This document shows, piece after piece, positions 30,674-38,853 of a stretch of 64,000 bases of DNA. Below the pieces are notes generated by a model. The model searched no databases. It was not told where the DNA came from and was given only the letters and a program-made list of their open reading frames with translations. Source of the stretch: Clavibacter californiensis (GTDB lineage Bacteria; Actinomycetota; Actinomycetes; Actinomycetales; Microbacteriaceae); NCBI RefSeq assembly GCF_021952865.1, contig NZ_CP040792.1, forward strand, positions 682,001-746,000. The letters are read 5' to 3'. Made by a program: the position numbers and the translations under genes. Positions within the stretch are counted from its first letter, which is position 1. Every line of letters starts with the position of its first letter.

Positions 30674-31593
30674 GCGCCACCGTCCACGCCGCGGGATCCG
30701 CCGCGGCCCGGGTCGCCGACCAGGCATCAGGGCGGCCGCGCGCCGAGCGCACCGGCCGGCCCGCGGGTCGTCGCCAGCTGCCGCCCGGCCGGGTGATCCT
30801 GCACGGGATCCTGTTCGCCGGATCCATCGTCAGCCTCTTCCCGCTGTACTGGCTCGTCGTGATGGCGAGCAACACCACGAGCGACATCTACAAGTCGCCG
30901 CCCGTGCTCGTGCCGGGGCCGTACCTGTGGGACAACATCCAGGCCGTGTTCCGCACGATCGACTTCGGCGGATCGCTCATGAACACCGTGATCGTGGCGG
31001 TGTCCGTCACGGTGCTCGTGCTGTTCTTCGACTCGATCGCCGCATTCACGTTCGCGAAGTACGAGTTCCCCGGGCGGCGTGCGCTGTTCGCGCTGCTGCT
31101 GGTGACCTTCATGCTCCCGGCGCAGCTGTCGGTGATCCCGCAGTTCGTCACGATGATCAACCTCGGCTGGGTCGGCCAGCTGCAGGCGCTCATCGTGCCG
31201 GCGGCGGCGAACGCGTTCGGCATCTTCTGGCTGAGGCAGTTCATCATCTCGAGCGTGCCGGACGAGCTCATCGACGCGGCCCGCATCGACGGCGCCGGGT
31301 TCTTCCGGCAGTACCTCACGGTGTGCCTGCCGCTCATCCGGCCCGGCCTCGGGTTCCTCGGGATCTTCACGTTCATCGCCGCCTGGAACGACTACCTCTG
31401 GCCGCTCATCGTGCTGAACGACCCGGGCACGCTGACGCTGCAGGTGGCGATGAGCCAGCTGAACAGCGCCCACGGCAAGGACTACGGCATGGTCATGGCC
31501 GGCGCGCTGCTCGCGGTGATCCCGCTCATCGTCGTGTTCCTCATCGGCGCGAAGCAGTTCATCGGCGACATCGCGAAGGGCGCGCTGAAGTGA
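30670..31593 (+). CDS. Sugar ABC transporter permease (MalG/UgpE type)
   Basis: 307 residues, ATG at 30670 overlapping the previous stop by four bases. About 35 disordered residues, then six membrane segments; ATPase contact loop DAARIDGAGFFRQYLTVCLP near 203-222. Partner of the preceding permease in the same importer. The stop overlaps the GTG of the glucosamine-6-phosphate deaminase gene, so transport and catabolism are translated together. Confidence 0.93.
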   Translation: MSATVHAAGSAAARVADQASGRPRAERTGRPAGRRQLPPGRVILHGILFAGSIVSLFPLYWLVVMASNTTSDIYKSPPVLVPGPYLWDNIQAVFRTIDFGGSLMNTVIVAVSVTVLVLFFDSIAAFTFAKYEFPGRRALFALLLVTFMLPAQLSVIPQFVTMINLGWVGQLQALIVPAAANAFGIFWLRQFIISSVPDELIDAARIDGAGFFRQYLTVCLPLIRPGLGFLGIFTFIAAWNDYLWPLIVLNDPGTLTLQVAMSQLNSAHGKDYGMVMAGALLAVIPLIVVFLIGAKQFIGDIAKGALK

Positions 31594-32354
31594 CGGCGGC
31601 GTCGACGCGGCCGCCGCGGATCGTTGCCGTGGACGACCAGGCGGCCCTCGGCGACGCCGCGGCCGACGTGGTGCAGGCGTTCCTCGGCGAGGACCCGTCC
31701 GGCGTGCTGGGGGTCGCGACCGGATCCAGCCCGGAGCCGCTCTACGCCGAGCTCGACCGGCGGCACCGGGAGCGCGGCCTCGTCACCGACGGCCTCTCGC
31801 TCGTGGCGCTCGACGAGTACGTGGGTCTCCCGGCCGGGCACCCGCAGACGTACCTCGCGTTCGTGCTCGCGCGCATCGCCGAGCCGCTCGGCGTGCCGGG
31901 CGCGCGCGTGATCGTGCCGGACGGCACGGCGGCCGACCCGCGCGAGGCGGCGCTCGAGCACGAGCGGCGGATCCGGCGGCTCGGCGGCGCGGGCCTGCAG
32001 ATCGTGGGCATCGGCGCCAACGGGCACCTCGGCTTCAACGAGCCGGGCTCGCCGTTCGACGGGGTCAGCCGCGTGGTGCGCCTCGCGGAGGGCACGCGAC
32101 GCGACAACGCGCGGTACTTCGGCGGGGATCCCCGCCGCGTGCCGACGCACGCCATCACGCAGGGCATCGCGACGATCATGACGGCCGGGCGGATCCTGCT
32201 GGTCGCCTCGGGCGCGCGGAAGGCCGACGCGCTCGCGGCGGCGCTCGCCGGACCGGTCACGGAGGACGTGCCCGCCTCGATCCTGCAGCGGCACCAACGC
32301 GTGACCGTCGTCGCCGACCGGGCCGCGCTCGCGGGGCTCGTGGCGCTCGCCTGA
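31590..32354 (+). CDS. nagB: Glucosamine-6-phosphate deaminase/isomerase (NagB family)
   Basis: 254 residues from GTG 31590. NagB converts glucosamine-6-phosphate to fructose-6-phosphate and ammonia. Motifs: GVATGSSPEPLY near 37-48, LDEYVGLP with catalytic Asp-Glu near 73-80, and GIGANGHLGFNEPGSP near 137-152 with the catalytic His region. Sitting in a sugar operon without a nagA deacetylase, it may act on another 6-phospho amino sugar; the fold family is clear, the substrate less so. Translationally coupled to the permease. Confidence 0.88.
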   Translation: MTAASTRPPRIVAVDDQAALGDAAADVVQAFLGEDPSGVLGVATGSSPEPLYAELDRRHRERGLVTDGLSLVALDEYVGLPAGHPQTYLAFVLARIAEPLGVPGARVIVPDGTAADPREAALEHERRIRRLGGAGLQIVGIGANGHLGFNEPGSPFDGVSRVVRLAEGTRRDNARYFGGDPRRVPTHAITQGIATIMTAGRILLVASGARKADALAAALAGPVTEDVPASILQRHQRVTVVADRAALAGLVALA

Positions 32355-32370
32355 CCCGCCCCGCCCCGCA

Positions 32371-32470
32371 CCGCACCGCTCCGCACCGCAACGCACCGCA
32401 CGGCACCGCTCCGCACCGCACCGCACCGCTCCGCACCGCAACGCAACGCACGGCACCGCTCCGCTCCGTA
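32371..32470. repeat. Two 50-bp tandem copies built from CCGCA-type pentamers
   Basis: Units 32371-32420 and 32421-32470 align with period exactly 50 bp and three mismatches. Each unit is ten pentamers of the CCGCA/CCGCT/CGGCA/ACGCA kind. It fills most of the 177-base gap between nagB and the GH2 gene and encodes nothing recognisable. The strand carrying GCGGT motifs is purine-rich. Confidence 0.95.
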
Positions 32471-32531
32471 CCGGCCGCTCCGCACCCGCCGCCCCACGCG
32501 CCTCGGCGCACCGACCTGCACGGGAGACCGC

Positions 32532-35522
32532 ATGTCCCACCTCGACGACGTCGCCCCCGGATCCGCCTCGCGGCTCGAGCCGCGCGCCCGGTTCGCGACC
32601 GACGCGCCCGTCCACTCCCTCGACGGCGGCTGGCGGTTCCGCCTGCTGCCGGAGGCGCCGGTCGACGCCGCCGGCCGCGCACCCGAGGTCGCGGATCCGG
32701 CGCTCGACGACGCCGCGCTCGACGCGGCCGGCTGGACCACGCTGCCCGTCCCGTCGCACTGGGTGCTGCACGGCCACGGATCGCCCGCGTACACGAACCT
32801 GCAGTACCCCTTCCCCATCGACCCGCCGCACGCGCCCGACGCGAACCCGACCGGCGAGCACCGGCGGACCTTCGAGCTGCCGGACTCGTTCGCGTACGCC
32901 GAGCGCGTGCTGCTGCGCACCGACGGGATCGAGGGGCTCGCGACCTTCTGGGTCAACGGCGTCGAGGCGGGCTGGACCATAGGCAGCCGCCTCGCGACCG
33001 AGCTCGACGTGACGGAGCTGCTCGTGCCCGGCGAGAACGTGCTCGGGATCCGCGTGCACCAGTGGTCCGCCGCCTCCTACCTCGAGGACCAGGACCAGTG
33101 GTGGCTGCCCGGGATCTTCCGCCCGGTCGAGCTGCTCGCGCGGCCCGCCGGCGCGCTCGACGACGTGCGGGTGCGGGCCGACCGCGACCCGGCCGACGGA
33201 TCCGGCCGCCTCGACGTGCAGGTGGACGGCGCGTTCCCCGTGGTGGTGCGCGTGCCCGAGCTGGGGATCCACGCGACCTGGGAGACCTCGGCCGACGTCG
33301 CGCCCGTCTCCATCCCCGCCGTCGACGCGTGGAGCGCCGAGCGGCCGCGCCTGTACGACGCGACCGTGTCGTCGCCCGGGGAGACCGCGTCGCTGCGCAT
33401 CGGGTTCCGCACGGTGCGCATCGACGGCGACGCGCTGCTCGTCGACGGCCGCCGCCTCACCTTCCGCGGCGTCAACCGGCACGAGTCGCACCCCGAGCGC
33501 GGCCGCGTGTTCGACGAGGCCGAGGCGCGCGCCGACCTCGAGCTGATGAAGCGGAGCGGCGTGAACGCGATCCGCACCTCCCACTACCCGCCGCATCCGC
33601 GCCTCCTCGACATCGCCGACGAGCTCGGCTTCTGGGTCGTGCTCGAGTGCGACCTCGAGACGCACGGCTTCTGGGACGTCGAGTGGCGGGACAACCCGTC
33701 CGACGACCCGCGCTGGCGCGACGCCTACCTCGACCGCATCGCGCGCACCGTCGGCCGCGACCGCAACCACCCGTCGATCGTGATGTGGTCGCTCGGGAAC
33801 GAGTCCGGCACCGGGCGCAACATCGCGGCCATGTCGGCGTGGGTGCGGCGCGGGGATCCCACCCGGCCCGTGCACTACGAGGGCGACCTCACGGGCGAGC
33901 ACACCGACGTGTACTCGCGCATGTACCCGACGCTGGAGGAGATCGACTCGGTGTGCGGCACGCCCGTCGCGAGCATCCACGAGACCAAGGGCGCGACCGG
34001 CGCGAAGCAGCGCGCGAAGCCGTTCATCCTGTGCGAGTACGGGCACGCGATGGGCAACGGGCCCGGATCCCTCGCCGACTACGAGGACGCGATCGACCGC
34101 TGGCCGCGCCTGCACGGCGGCTTCGTATGGGAGTGGCGCGACCACGGGCTGCTCACGCGCACCGCCGACGGCCGCCCCTTCCACGCGTACGGCGGCGACT
34201 TCGGCGAGCCCGTGCACGACGGCCCGTTCGTGATGGACGGCCTGCTGCTCTCCGACGGCACGCCCACGCCGGGCCTCGCGGAGCTCGCGGCGGTCATCGC
34301 GCCCGTGCGCGTGCGGGTCGCGGCCGACGGATCCGGCGTGCGGGTCGAGAACCGGCGGCACAGCGCATCCACCGACGACGTCGACCTGGTGTGGATCCTC
34401 GCCCACGACGGCAGGTCCGTCGCCCGCGGGATCCTCGAGCACGCGCCCCTGGCCGCCGGTGATGCGGCGACGATCCCGTTGCCCGCCGAGGCGCGCGCCG
34501 CCGGCCACGCCGAGGAGGCGCACGTGACCGTGCAGGTGGTCACGCGCCACGACGCGCCGTGGGCCGAGGCGGGGCACGTGGTGTCGTCGCACCAGGCGCT
34601 CGTGCGCGACCGGCCCGCACCCCGGCCCCGGCCCGCCGGACGCTGGCGTGGCGACGCCCTCGGCGTCGGCACCTTCGACGCGCGCGGCGACCTCGTCGCG
34701 TGGAACGGCGTGCCCGTGCGCGGCCCGCGGCTGGAGCTGTGGCGCGCGCCCACCGAGAACGACCGCGGTGCCGGCCAGGGATCCTACGAGCTGGCCGAGC
34801 CCGAGCTCACCCGCGGCCGCGGCGCAGAGGAGACCCCGCCGTCGGCCGACCGCTGGCGCGAGCGCGGCCTGCACCGGCTCACCCACCGTCTCCTCGGCAC
34901 GAGCCGCACCGACGACCGCCTCGAGACGCGGATGCGCGTGCAGGCCGCGCACTCGGGCGCGGGCGTCGACGTCGCGTTCCGCTGGACCGCGACCGACCGC
35001 GGCCTGCTGCTCGCGACCGAGGTCGTGCCCTTCGGCCCGTGGGACTGCACGTGGCCCCGGGTCGGCGTCCGCATCGACCTCCCGGCCGCGCTCGCCGAGC
35101 ATCCCGTCGCCTGGCACGGCACGGGGCCGGGGGAGTCGTACGCCGACAGCCGAACGGCCTCGCGCGTGGGCCGCTTCGCGTCGAGCGTCGACGGCCTCGC
35201 GGTCGCCTACGCCCGTCCGCAGGAGACGGGCCACCGGCCGGAGCTGCGCTCGCTGGTGATCGGCGACGGGTCCGCGACGCCGCTGACCGTGACGCCCGTG
35301 CCCGACGGATCCGGACACCGCGCGGGCTTCCAGCTCTCGCGCTGGACGCCGCAGCAGATGACCGACGTCGGCCACCCGCACGAGCTGCCGGCCTCGGACG
35401 GCCTGCATCTCTTCCTCGACGACGCCCAGCACGGCCTCGGATCCCGCGCGTGCGGCCCCGACGTGCTGCCGCGCCATGCGCTCTGGCCGTCGCTGCGCAC
35501 GTGGCAGGTGCTGCTGGGGTGA
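32532..35522 (+). CDS. Beta-galactosidase, glycoside hydrolase family 2 (LacZ type)
   Basis: 996 residues, close to LacZ (1,024). N-terminal sugar-binding and Ig-like domains, a TIM barrel with NHPSIVMWSLGNESGTG near 414-430 (acid/base Glu) and ILCEYGHAMGNGPGSLADYE near 498-517 (nucleophile Glu), then the beta-galactosidase small chain (about 710-990, GTGPGESYADSRTASR). The HESHPERGR and barrel motifs match LacZ more than beta-mannosidase. No signal peptide: cytoplasmic, acting on imported saccharides. Last gene of the kinase-ABC-nagB operon, behind a 50-bp tandem repeat. Confidence 0.92.
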   Translation: MSHLDDVAPGSASRLEPRARFATDAPVHSLDGGWRFRLLPEAPVDAAGRAPEVADPALDDAALDAAGWTTLPVPSHWVLHGHGSPAYTNLQYPFPIDPPHAPDANPTGEHRRTFELPDSFAYAERVLLRTDGIEGLATFWVNGVEAGWTIGSRLATELDVTELLVPGENVLGIRVHQWSAASYLEDQDQWWLPGIFRPVELLARPAGALDDVRVRADRDPADGSGRLDVQVDGAFPVVVRVPELGIHATWETSADVAPVSIPAVDAWSAERPRLYDATVSSPGETASLRIGFRTVRIDGDALLVDGRRLTFRGVNRHESHPERGRVFDEAEARADLELMKRSGVNAIRTSHYPPHPRLLDIADELGFWVVLECDLETHGFWDVEWRDNPSDDPRWRDAYLDRIARTVGRDRNHPSIVMWSLGNESGTGRNIAAMSAWVRRGDPTRPVHYEGDLTGEHTDVYSRMYPTLEEIDSVCGTPVASIHETKGATGAKQRAKPFILCEYGHAMGNGPGSLADYEDAIDRWPRLHGGFVWEWRDHGLLTRTADGRPFHAYGGDFGEPVHDGPFVMDGLLLSDGTPTPGLAELAAVIAPVRVRVAADGSGVRVENRRHSASTDDVDLVWILAHDGRSVARGILEHAPLAAGDAATIPLPAEARAAGHAEEAHVTVQVVTRHDAPWAEAGHVVSSHQALVRDRPAPRPRPAGRWRGDALGVGTFDARGDLVAWNGVPVRGPRLELWRAPTENDRGAGQGSYELAEPELTRGRGAEETPPSADRWRERGLHRLTHRLLGTSRTDDRLETRMRVQAAHSGAGVDVAFRWTATDRGLLLATEVVPFGPWDCTWPRVGVRIDLPAALAEHPVAWHGTGPGESYADSRTASRVGRFASSVDGLAVAYARPQETGHRPELRSLVIGDGSATPLTVTPVPDGSGHRAGFQLSRWTPQQMTDVGHPHELPASDGLHLFLDDAQHGLGSRACGPDVLPRHALWPSLRTWQVLLG

Positions 35523-35593
35523 GGCGGCGCCGGTCGTGCTGTCCGGGATCCGCGGGGGCTCCGCGCACCCGGGCGACGCCCATCCGCCGGCGC

Positions 35594-35615
35594 TAGGCTC
35601 CATGCGCGCGCATGG
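35594..35615 (+). promoter_or_regulatory. -10 element abutting a 16-bp perfect palindrome before the FMN reductase
   Basis: TAGGCT (35594-35599) fits a -10 and is followed immediately by the perfect palindrome CCATGCGCGCGCATGG (35600-35615), which would cover the transcription start. AGAAGGAG lies downstream before the ATG at 35644. No convincing -35 is seen. Good position for an operator, but the GC-rich palindrome may be chance. Confidence 0.4.
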
Positions 35616-35643
35616 AACTGATCCGTGCGAGAAGGAGCACCCC

Positions 35644-36216
35644 ATGAGCACCACCTACCGCGTCGGCTACCTCGTCGGCAGCCTGTCGTCCACCTCCATC
35701 AACCGGGCCCTGTCGCTCGCGCTCGAGCGCCTCGGCGCCCAGGCCGACCTCGAGCTCACCGAGATCCCCATCGCGCCGCTGCCCTTCTACAGCGCGGACA
35801 TGGACGGGGACTACCCCGAGGTCGCGAACGCGTTCAAGGCGCAGATCGCCGACGTCGACGCCGTCATGATCGTCACGCCCGAGTACAACCGCTCGGTGCC
35901 CGGCGTCCTCAAGAACGCGCTCGACTTCGCGAGCCGCCCCTACGGCGAGAACGCGTTCCAGGGCAAGCCCAGCGCGGTCATCGGCACGTCCATCGGCGCG
36001 GTCGGCACGGCCGTCGCGCAGCAGCACCTGCGCAGCATCCTGTCGTTCCTCGCGTCGCCCGAGCTCTCGCAGCCCGAGGCGTACATCCAGACCACCGAGG
36101 GCCTCATCTCGCCCGAGGGCGAGATCTCGAACGCCGGCACCGAGGAGTTCCTCGTCGGCTGGCTGCAGGCGTTCCACGCGCACATCGAGAAGAACCTGCA
36201 GGCCGTCTCCGCGTAG
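35644..36216 (+). CDS. NAD(P)H-dependent FMN reductase
   Basis: 190 residues, flavodoxin-like fold. GSLSSTSINRALSLAL near 11-26 is the phosphate-binding loop for FMN; TPEYNRSVPGVLKNALDFAS near 79-98 and PSAVIGTSIGAVGTA near 109-123 are family blocks shared with ChrR/YieF-type quinone and azo reductases. Likely a cytoplasmic soluble flavin or quinone reductase. ATG at 35644 follows GAAGGAG. Monocistronic, with a palindrome at the promoter and a strong hairpin after the stop. Confidence 0.92.
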   Translation: MSTTYRVGYLVGSLSSTSINRALSLALERLGAQADLELTEIPIAPLPFYSADMDGDYPEVANAFKAQIADVDAVMIVTPEYNRSVPGVLKNALDFASRPYGENAFQGKPSAVIGTSIGAVGTAVAQQHLRSILSFLASPELSQPEAYIQTTEGLISPEGEISNAGTEEFLVGWLQAFHAHIEKNLQAVSA

Positions 36217-36233
36217 CGGGCGGCGCGCGACGC

Positions 36234-36264
36234 GAGGGGCCCGGGCGGATCGTCCGGGCCCCTC
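36234..36264 (+). terminator. Strong hairpin after the FMN reductase gene
   Basis: GAGGGGCCCGG (36234-36244) pairs perfectly with CCGGGCCCCTC (36254-36264) around a 9-base loop, 18 bases past the TAG. Confidence 0.75.
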
Positions 36265-36378
36265 GTCGTGCGCGGCCCTCGGCGGCGGGCGGGCGCCCCG
36301 GCGAGGTCGGCCGAGCGGATCGAGGCGCTCGTCGCCCGCTGGCCGAGCGCGCCCGCGCATGCTGGGTACCCTGAGCGC

Positions 36379-37428
36379 ATGGTGACCATCCGCGACGTCG
36401 CTGCCGACGCGGGCGTCGCGCGCAGCACGGTCTCCTACGTCCTCTCGGGCAAGAAGAAGCTGCCCGACGCCACCCGCGAGCGCGTGCTCGCGAGCGTCAG
36501 CAAGCTCGGCTACCGGCCGGATCCCGCCGCCCGCGCGCTCGCGCTCCGGCGCACCAACATCCTCGGGTTCCTCGCCTCCATCGACCCGGCGTCGCGCGAG
36601 TCCGACATCGAGGTCTTCATGCGCTTCGTGCGGGCCGGGATGTACGAGGCCAACACGCGCGGGTTCGACCTGCTCATCATGGGCAAGGGCGAGGACGAGC
36701 TGCGCGGGGACGTGCTGGCGGACGCGCTCGTGGTGATGGACATCCGCGACGACGACCCCCGGATCCCCGTGCTCCAGGCCATCGGCCTCCCCACCGTCCT
36801 CGTCGGGCATCCGGGCCGCTCGTCCGCGTTCAGCGCGGTGGACCTCGACTTCGAGGAGGCCGGCCGCGTCGCCGTCGACCACCTGGTCGCGCTCGGGCAC
36901 CGGGGGATCGCGCTGCTCGGGTCGGGCGCGCCCGCCGCCCGGACGGAGATGGGCTTCGCCGTGCGCTTCCGCCGCGGCTTCACCGAGCGATGCGCGCACC
37001 ACGGCATCCGGGGCGCGGTCGTCCCCACCGAGGGCGGCGGCGACGACGCGGCCGAGCGCTGGCTCGACGCGGCCCGCGCTGCCCTGCCCGACGCGAGCGC
37101 GATCGTCGCCCACACGCCCGGCGAGCTCGAGCCGATCGCGGCGGCGCTCCGAGCGCGCGGCATCCGGATCCCCCGGGACTGCTCCCTCATCACGGTCGCG
37201 CCCGAGGTGGTCATGCGCCAGGCCGCGCTGCCGCTGACCGTGATCGACCTGCCCGGCGACGAGATGGTGCGCCGCGCCACCGGCCTCGCGGTCGACGAGC
37301 TCGCGGGCACGGCCGAGCCCGGCGTCCTCGAGCTGCTGCCCGCGGTGCTGGTCGAGCTCGGATCCACCGGGCCGCACGTGCCCGGCGCGAGCGGATCCGC
37401 GTTCCGCCCCGCTGGCGCCTCCGCCTGA
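36379..37428 (+). CDS. LacI-family transcriptional repressor
   Basis: 349 residues. The LacI HTH and hinge are clear at the N-terminus (MVTIRDVAADAGVARSTVSY), followed by a periplasmic-binding-like sensor domain (AVDLDFEEAGRVAVDHLVAL near 154-173). Start ATG at 36379; the -10-like TACCCT (36367-36372) ends six bases upstream, which hints at a leaderless mRNA, as no ribosome site is seen. It lies directly before an ABC/GH31 operon whose promoter carries two AACCGGTT palindromes, the expected LacI binding form, so it is the probable repressor of that operon. Confidence 0.92.
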   Translation: MVTIRDVAADAGVARSTVSYVLSGKKKLPDATRERVLASVSKLGYRPDPAARALALRRTNILGFLASIDPASRESDIEVFMRFVRAGMYEANTRGFDLLIMGKGEDELRGDVLADALVVMDIRDDDPRIPVLQAIGLPTVLVGHPGRSSAFSAVDLDFEEAGRVAVDHLVALGHRGIALLGSGAPAARTEMGFAVRFRRGFTERCAHHGIRGAVVPTEGGGDDAAERWLDAARAALPDASAIVAHTPGELEPIAAALRARGIRIPRDCSLITVAPEVVMRQAALPLTVIDLPGDEMVRRATGLAVDELAGTAEPGVLELLPAVLVELGSTGPHVPGASGSAFRPAGASA

Positions 37429-37490
37429 GCCGCGGCCCGGCACCCGCGCGTCGCGGCGCACCGACTCCCGACTCCCGATCATCACGATCG

Positions 37491-37541
37491 GAGAACCGGT
37501 TCGCCGAAAGTGTTGAACCGGTTCTCCAAACCGCCTAGGCT
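37491..37541 (+). promoter_or_regulatory. Sugar operon promoter with two LacI-type operators
   Basis: Promoter: TTGAAC (37513-37518), 17-bp spacer, TAGGCT (37536-37541). Two palindromic cores AACCGGTT occur at 37494-37501 and 37516-37523, centres 22 bp (two turns) apart; their flanks make them mirror images (GAGAACCGGTTC and GAACCGGTTCTC). The second overlaps the -35. They have the CG-centred symmetry of LacI-family operators and lie between the lacI-type gene and the transporter it presumably controls. Confidence 0.75.
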
Positions 37542-37638
37542 CGCCGCGAAGCCGCCGTGACGGGCCGCTCCTCCCGGCACCGCCGCCGTGGGCGGAGACG
37601 GCTCCCGGCGCACCGGTACGTATTCAGAGAGGAATACC

Positions 37639-38853
37639 GTGATCAACACGCGCACCCGCGCCGCCCTGACGGCCACCGTCGTCGTCACCGCAGGCCTGGC
37701 CCTCACCGGCTGCTCCACGGGGGGAGGCGGCTCGTCGGATGCGAACTCGCTCACCCTCTGGGACAGCTTCACCCAGTACGACGCGTCGTCGCCGTACGGG
37801 AAGCTCATCAGCGGCTGCGAGACCAGCACCGGCATCACCATCGACCGCACGCAGAACCCGGACAACGAGACCAAGTTCCTGCAGGCTGCCTCGTCGAAGA
37901 CCACGCCGAACCTCATCGTGCTCGACAACCCGGCCATCGCCCGCTTCGCCGACACGGGCCTCCTCGTCGCCAACGACGAGTCGGGCCTCGACACCTCGAA
38001 GGTGCTGCCGAACGTGCTGGCCGCCGGTCAGCTGGACGGGAAGACCTACGGATCCTCGATCGGCGCGAACACCCTCGCGCTGTTCTACGACAAGGCCAAG
38101 CTCGCGGCCGCCGGCGTGCAGCCGCCCACCGACTGGGCGAGCCTCCAGGACGCCGCCGCGAAGACCACGCAGGGCGACGTGAAGGGCCTCGGCTTCTCCG
38201 CGATCGGCACCGAGGAGGGCACCTTCCAGTTCCTGCCCTTCTTCTGGGGAGCCGGCGCCGACCTGTCCGACATCTCCTCGCCCGCCGCCGTGCGCGCGCT
38301 CACGCTCTGGACCGACATGGTGAAGGACGGGCAGGCGTCGAGCGCCAACGTCAACGCCAACCAGCAGGACATCCGCGACCAGTTCCTCGCCGGGAAGCTC
38401 GCGATGATGGTCAACGGCACGTGGCAGCTCTCCGCCCTCGACCAGGCGGGCATCGACTACGGCGTCGTGCCGCTCCCCGCGGAGGACGGCGGCGCCGCGC
38501 CCAGCCCCCTCGGCGGCGAGTTCGTCGAGGTCGTCGTGAGCGACAAGACGAAGCAGGACGCCGCGGCGAAGTTCGCGCAGTGCATGATCGACCCCGCCAA
38601 CCTGGCCGACTGGACCGCCGGGCAGTCGTACATCTCCCCGTATGCCGACGCGGCCGCCCAGCAGGCGTCCACGGATCCGGAGCTCGTGCCGTGGGTCGAC
38701 GCCGTCTCGGTCGCGCAGGGCCGCACCGCCGACCTCGGCATCGCCTACCCGGACACCTCGAAGGCGCTGTACCAGGCCATCCAGGAGGCGTTGACCGGCA
38801 GCAAGACGCCGCAGGCCGCGCTCGACGACGCCGCGGCGAGCCTCAAGAAGTGA
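37639..38853 (+). CDS. Sugar ABC transporter substrate-binding lipoprotein (second system)
   Basis: 404 residues from GTG 37639, preceded by GAGAGGAA. Lipobox LALTGC near residue 24. Extracellular solute-binding family 1: SLTLWDSFTQYDASSPYGKL near 36-55, LYDKAKLAA-like helix near 153, GGEFVEVVVSDKTKQDAAAK near 293-312. Sugar specificity unknown; the GH31 enzyme at the end of the operon suggests an alpha-glucoside or xyloside. Overlaps the next gene by four bases. Confidence 0.92.
   Translation: MINTRTRAALTATVVVTAGLALTGCSTGGGGSSDANSLTLWDSFTQYDASSPYGKLISGCETSTGITIDRTQNPDNETKFLQAASSKTTPNLIVLDNPAIARFADTGLLVANDESGLDTSKVLPNVLAAGQLDGKTYGSSIGANTLALFYDKAKLAAAGVQPPTDWASLQDAAAKTTQGDVKGLGFSAIGTEEGTFQFLPFFWGAGADLSDISSPAAVRALTLWTDMVKDGQASSANVNANQQDIRDQFLAGKLAMMVNGTWQLSALDQAGIDYGVVPLPAEDGGAAPSPLGGEFVEVVVSDKTKQDAAAKFAQCMIDPANLADWTAGQSYISPYADAAAQQASTDPELVPWVDAVSVAQGRTADLGIAYPDTSKALYQAIQEALTGSKTPQAALDDAAASLKK

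Noticed and set aside
32371-32470. CRISPR-like repeat
   Set aside because: The repeats are contiguous pentamers without unique spacers and no cas gene is near.
31482-35654. Minus-strand open frame of 1,390 codons across nagB, the repeat and GH2
   Set aside because: The plus strand has complete NagB and LacZ motifs; the opposite frame is compositional and passes through the pentamer repeat.
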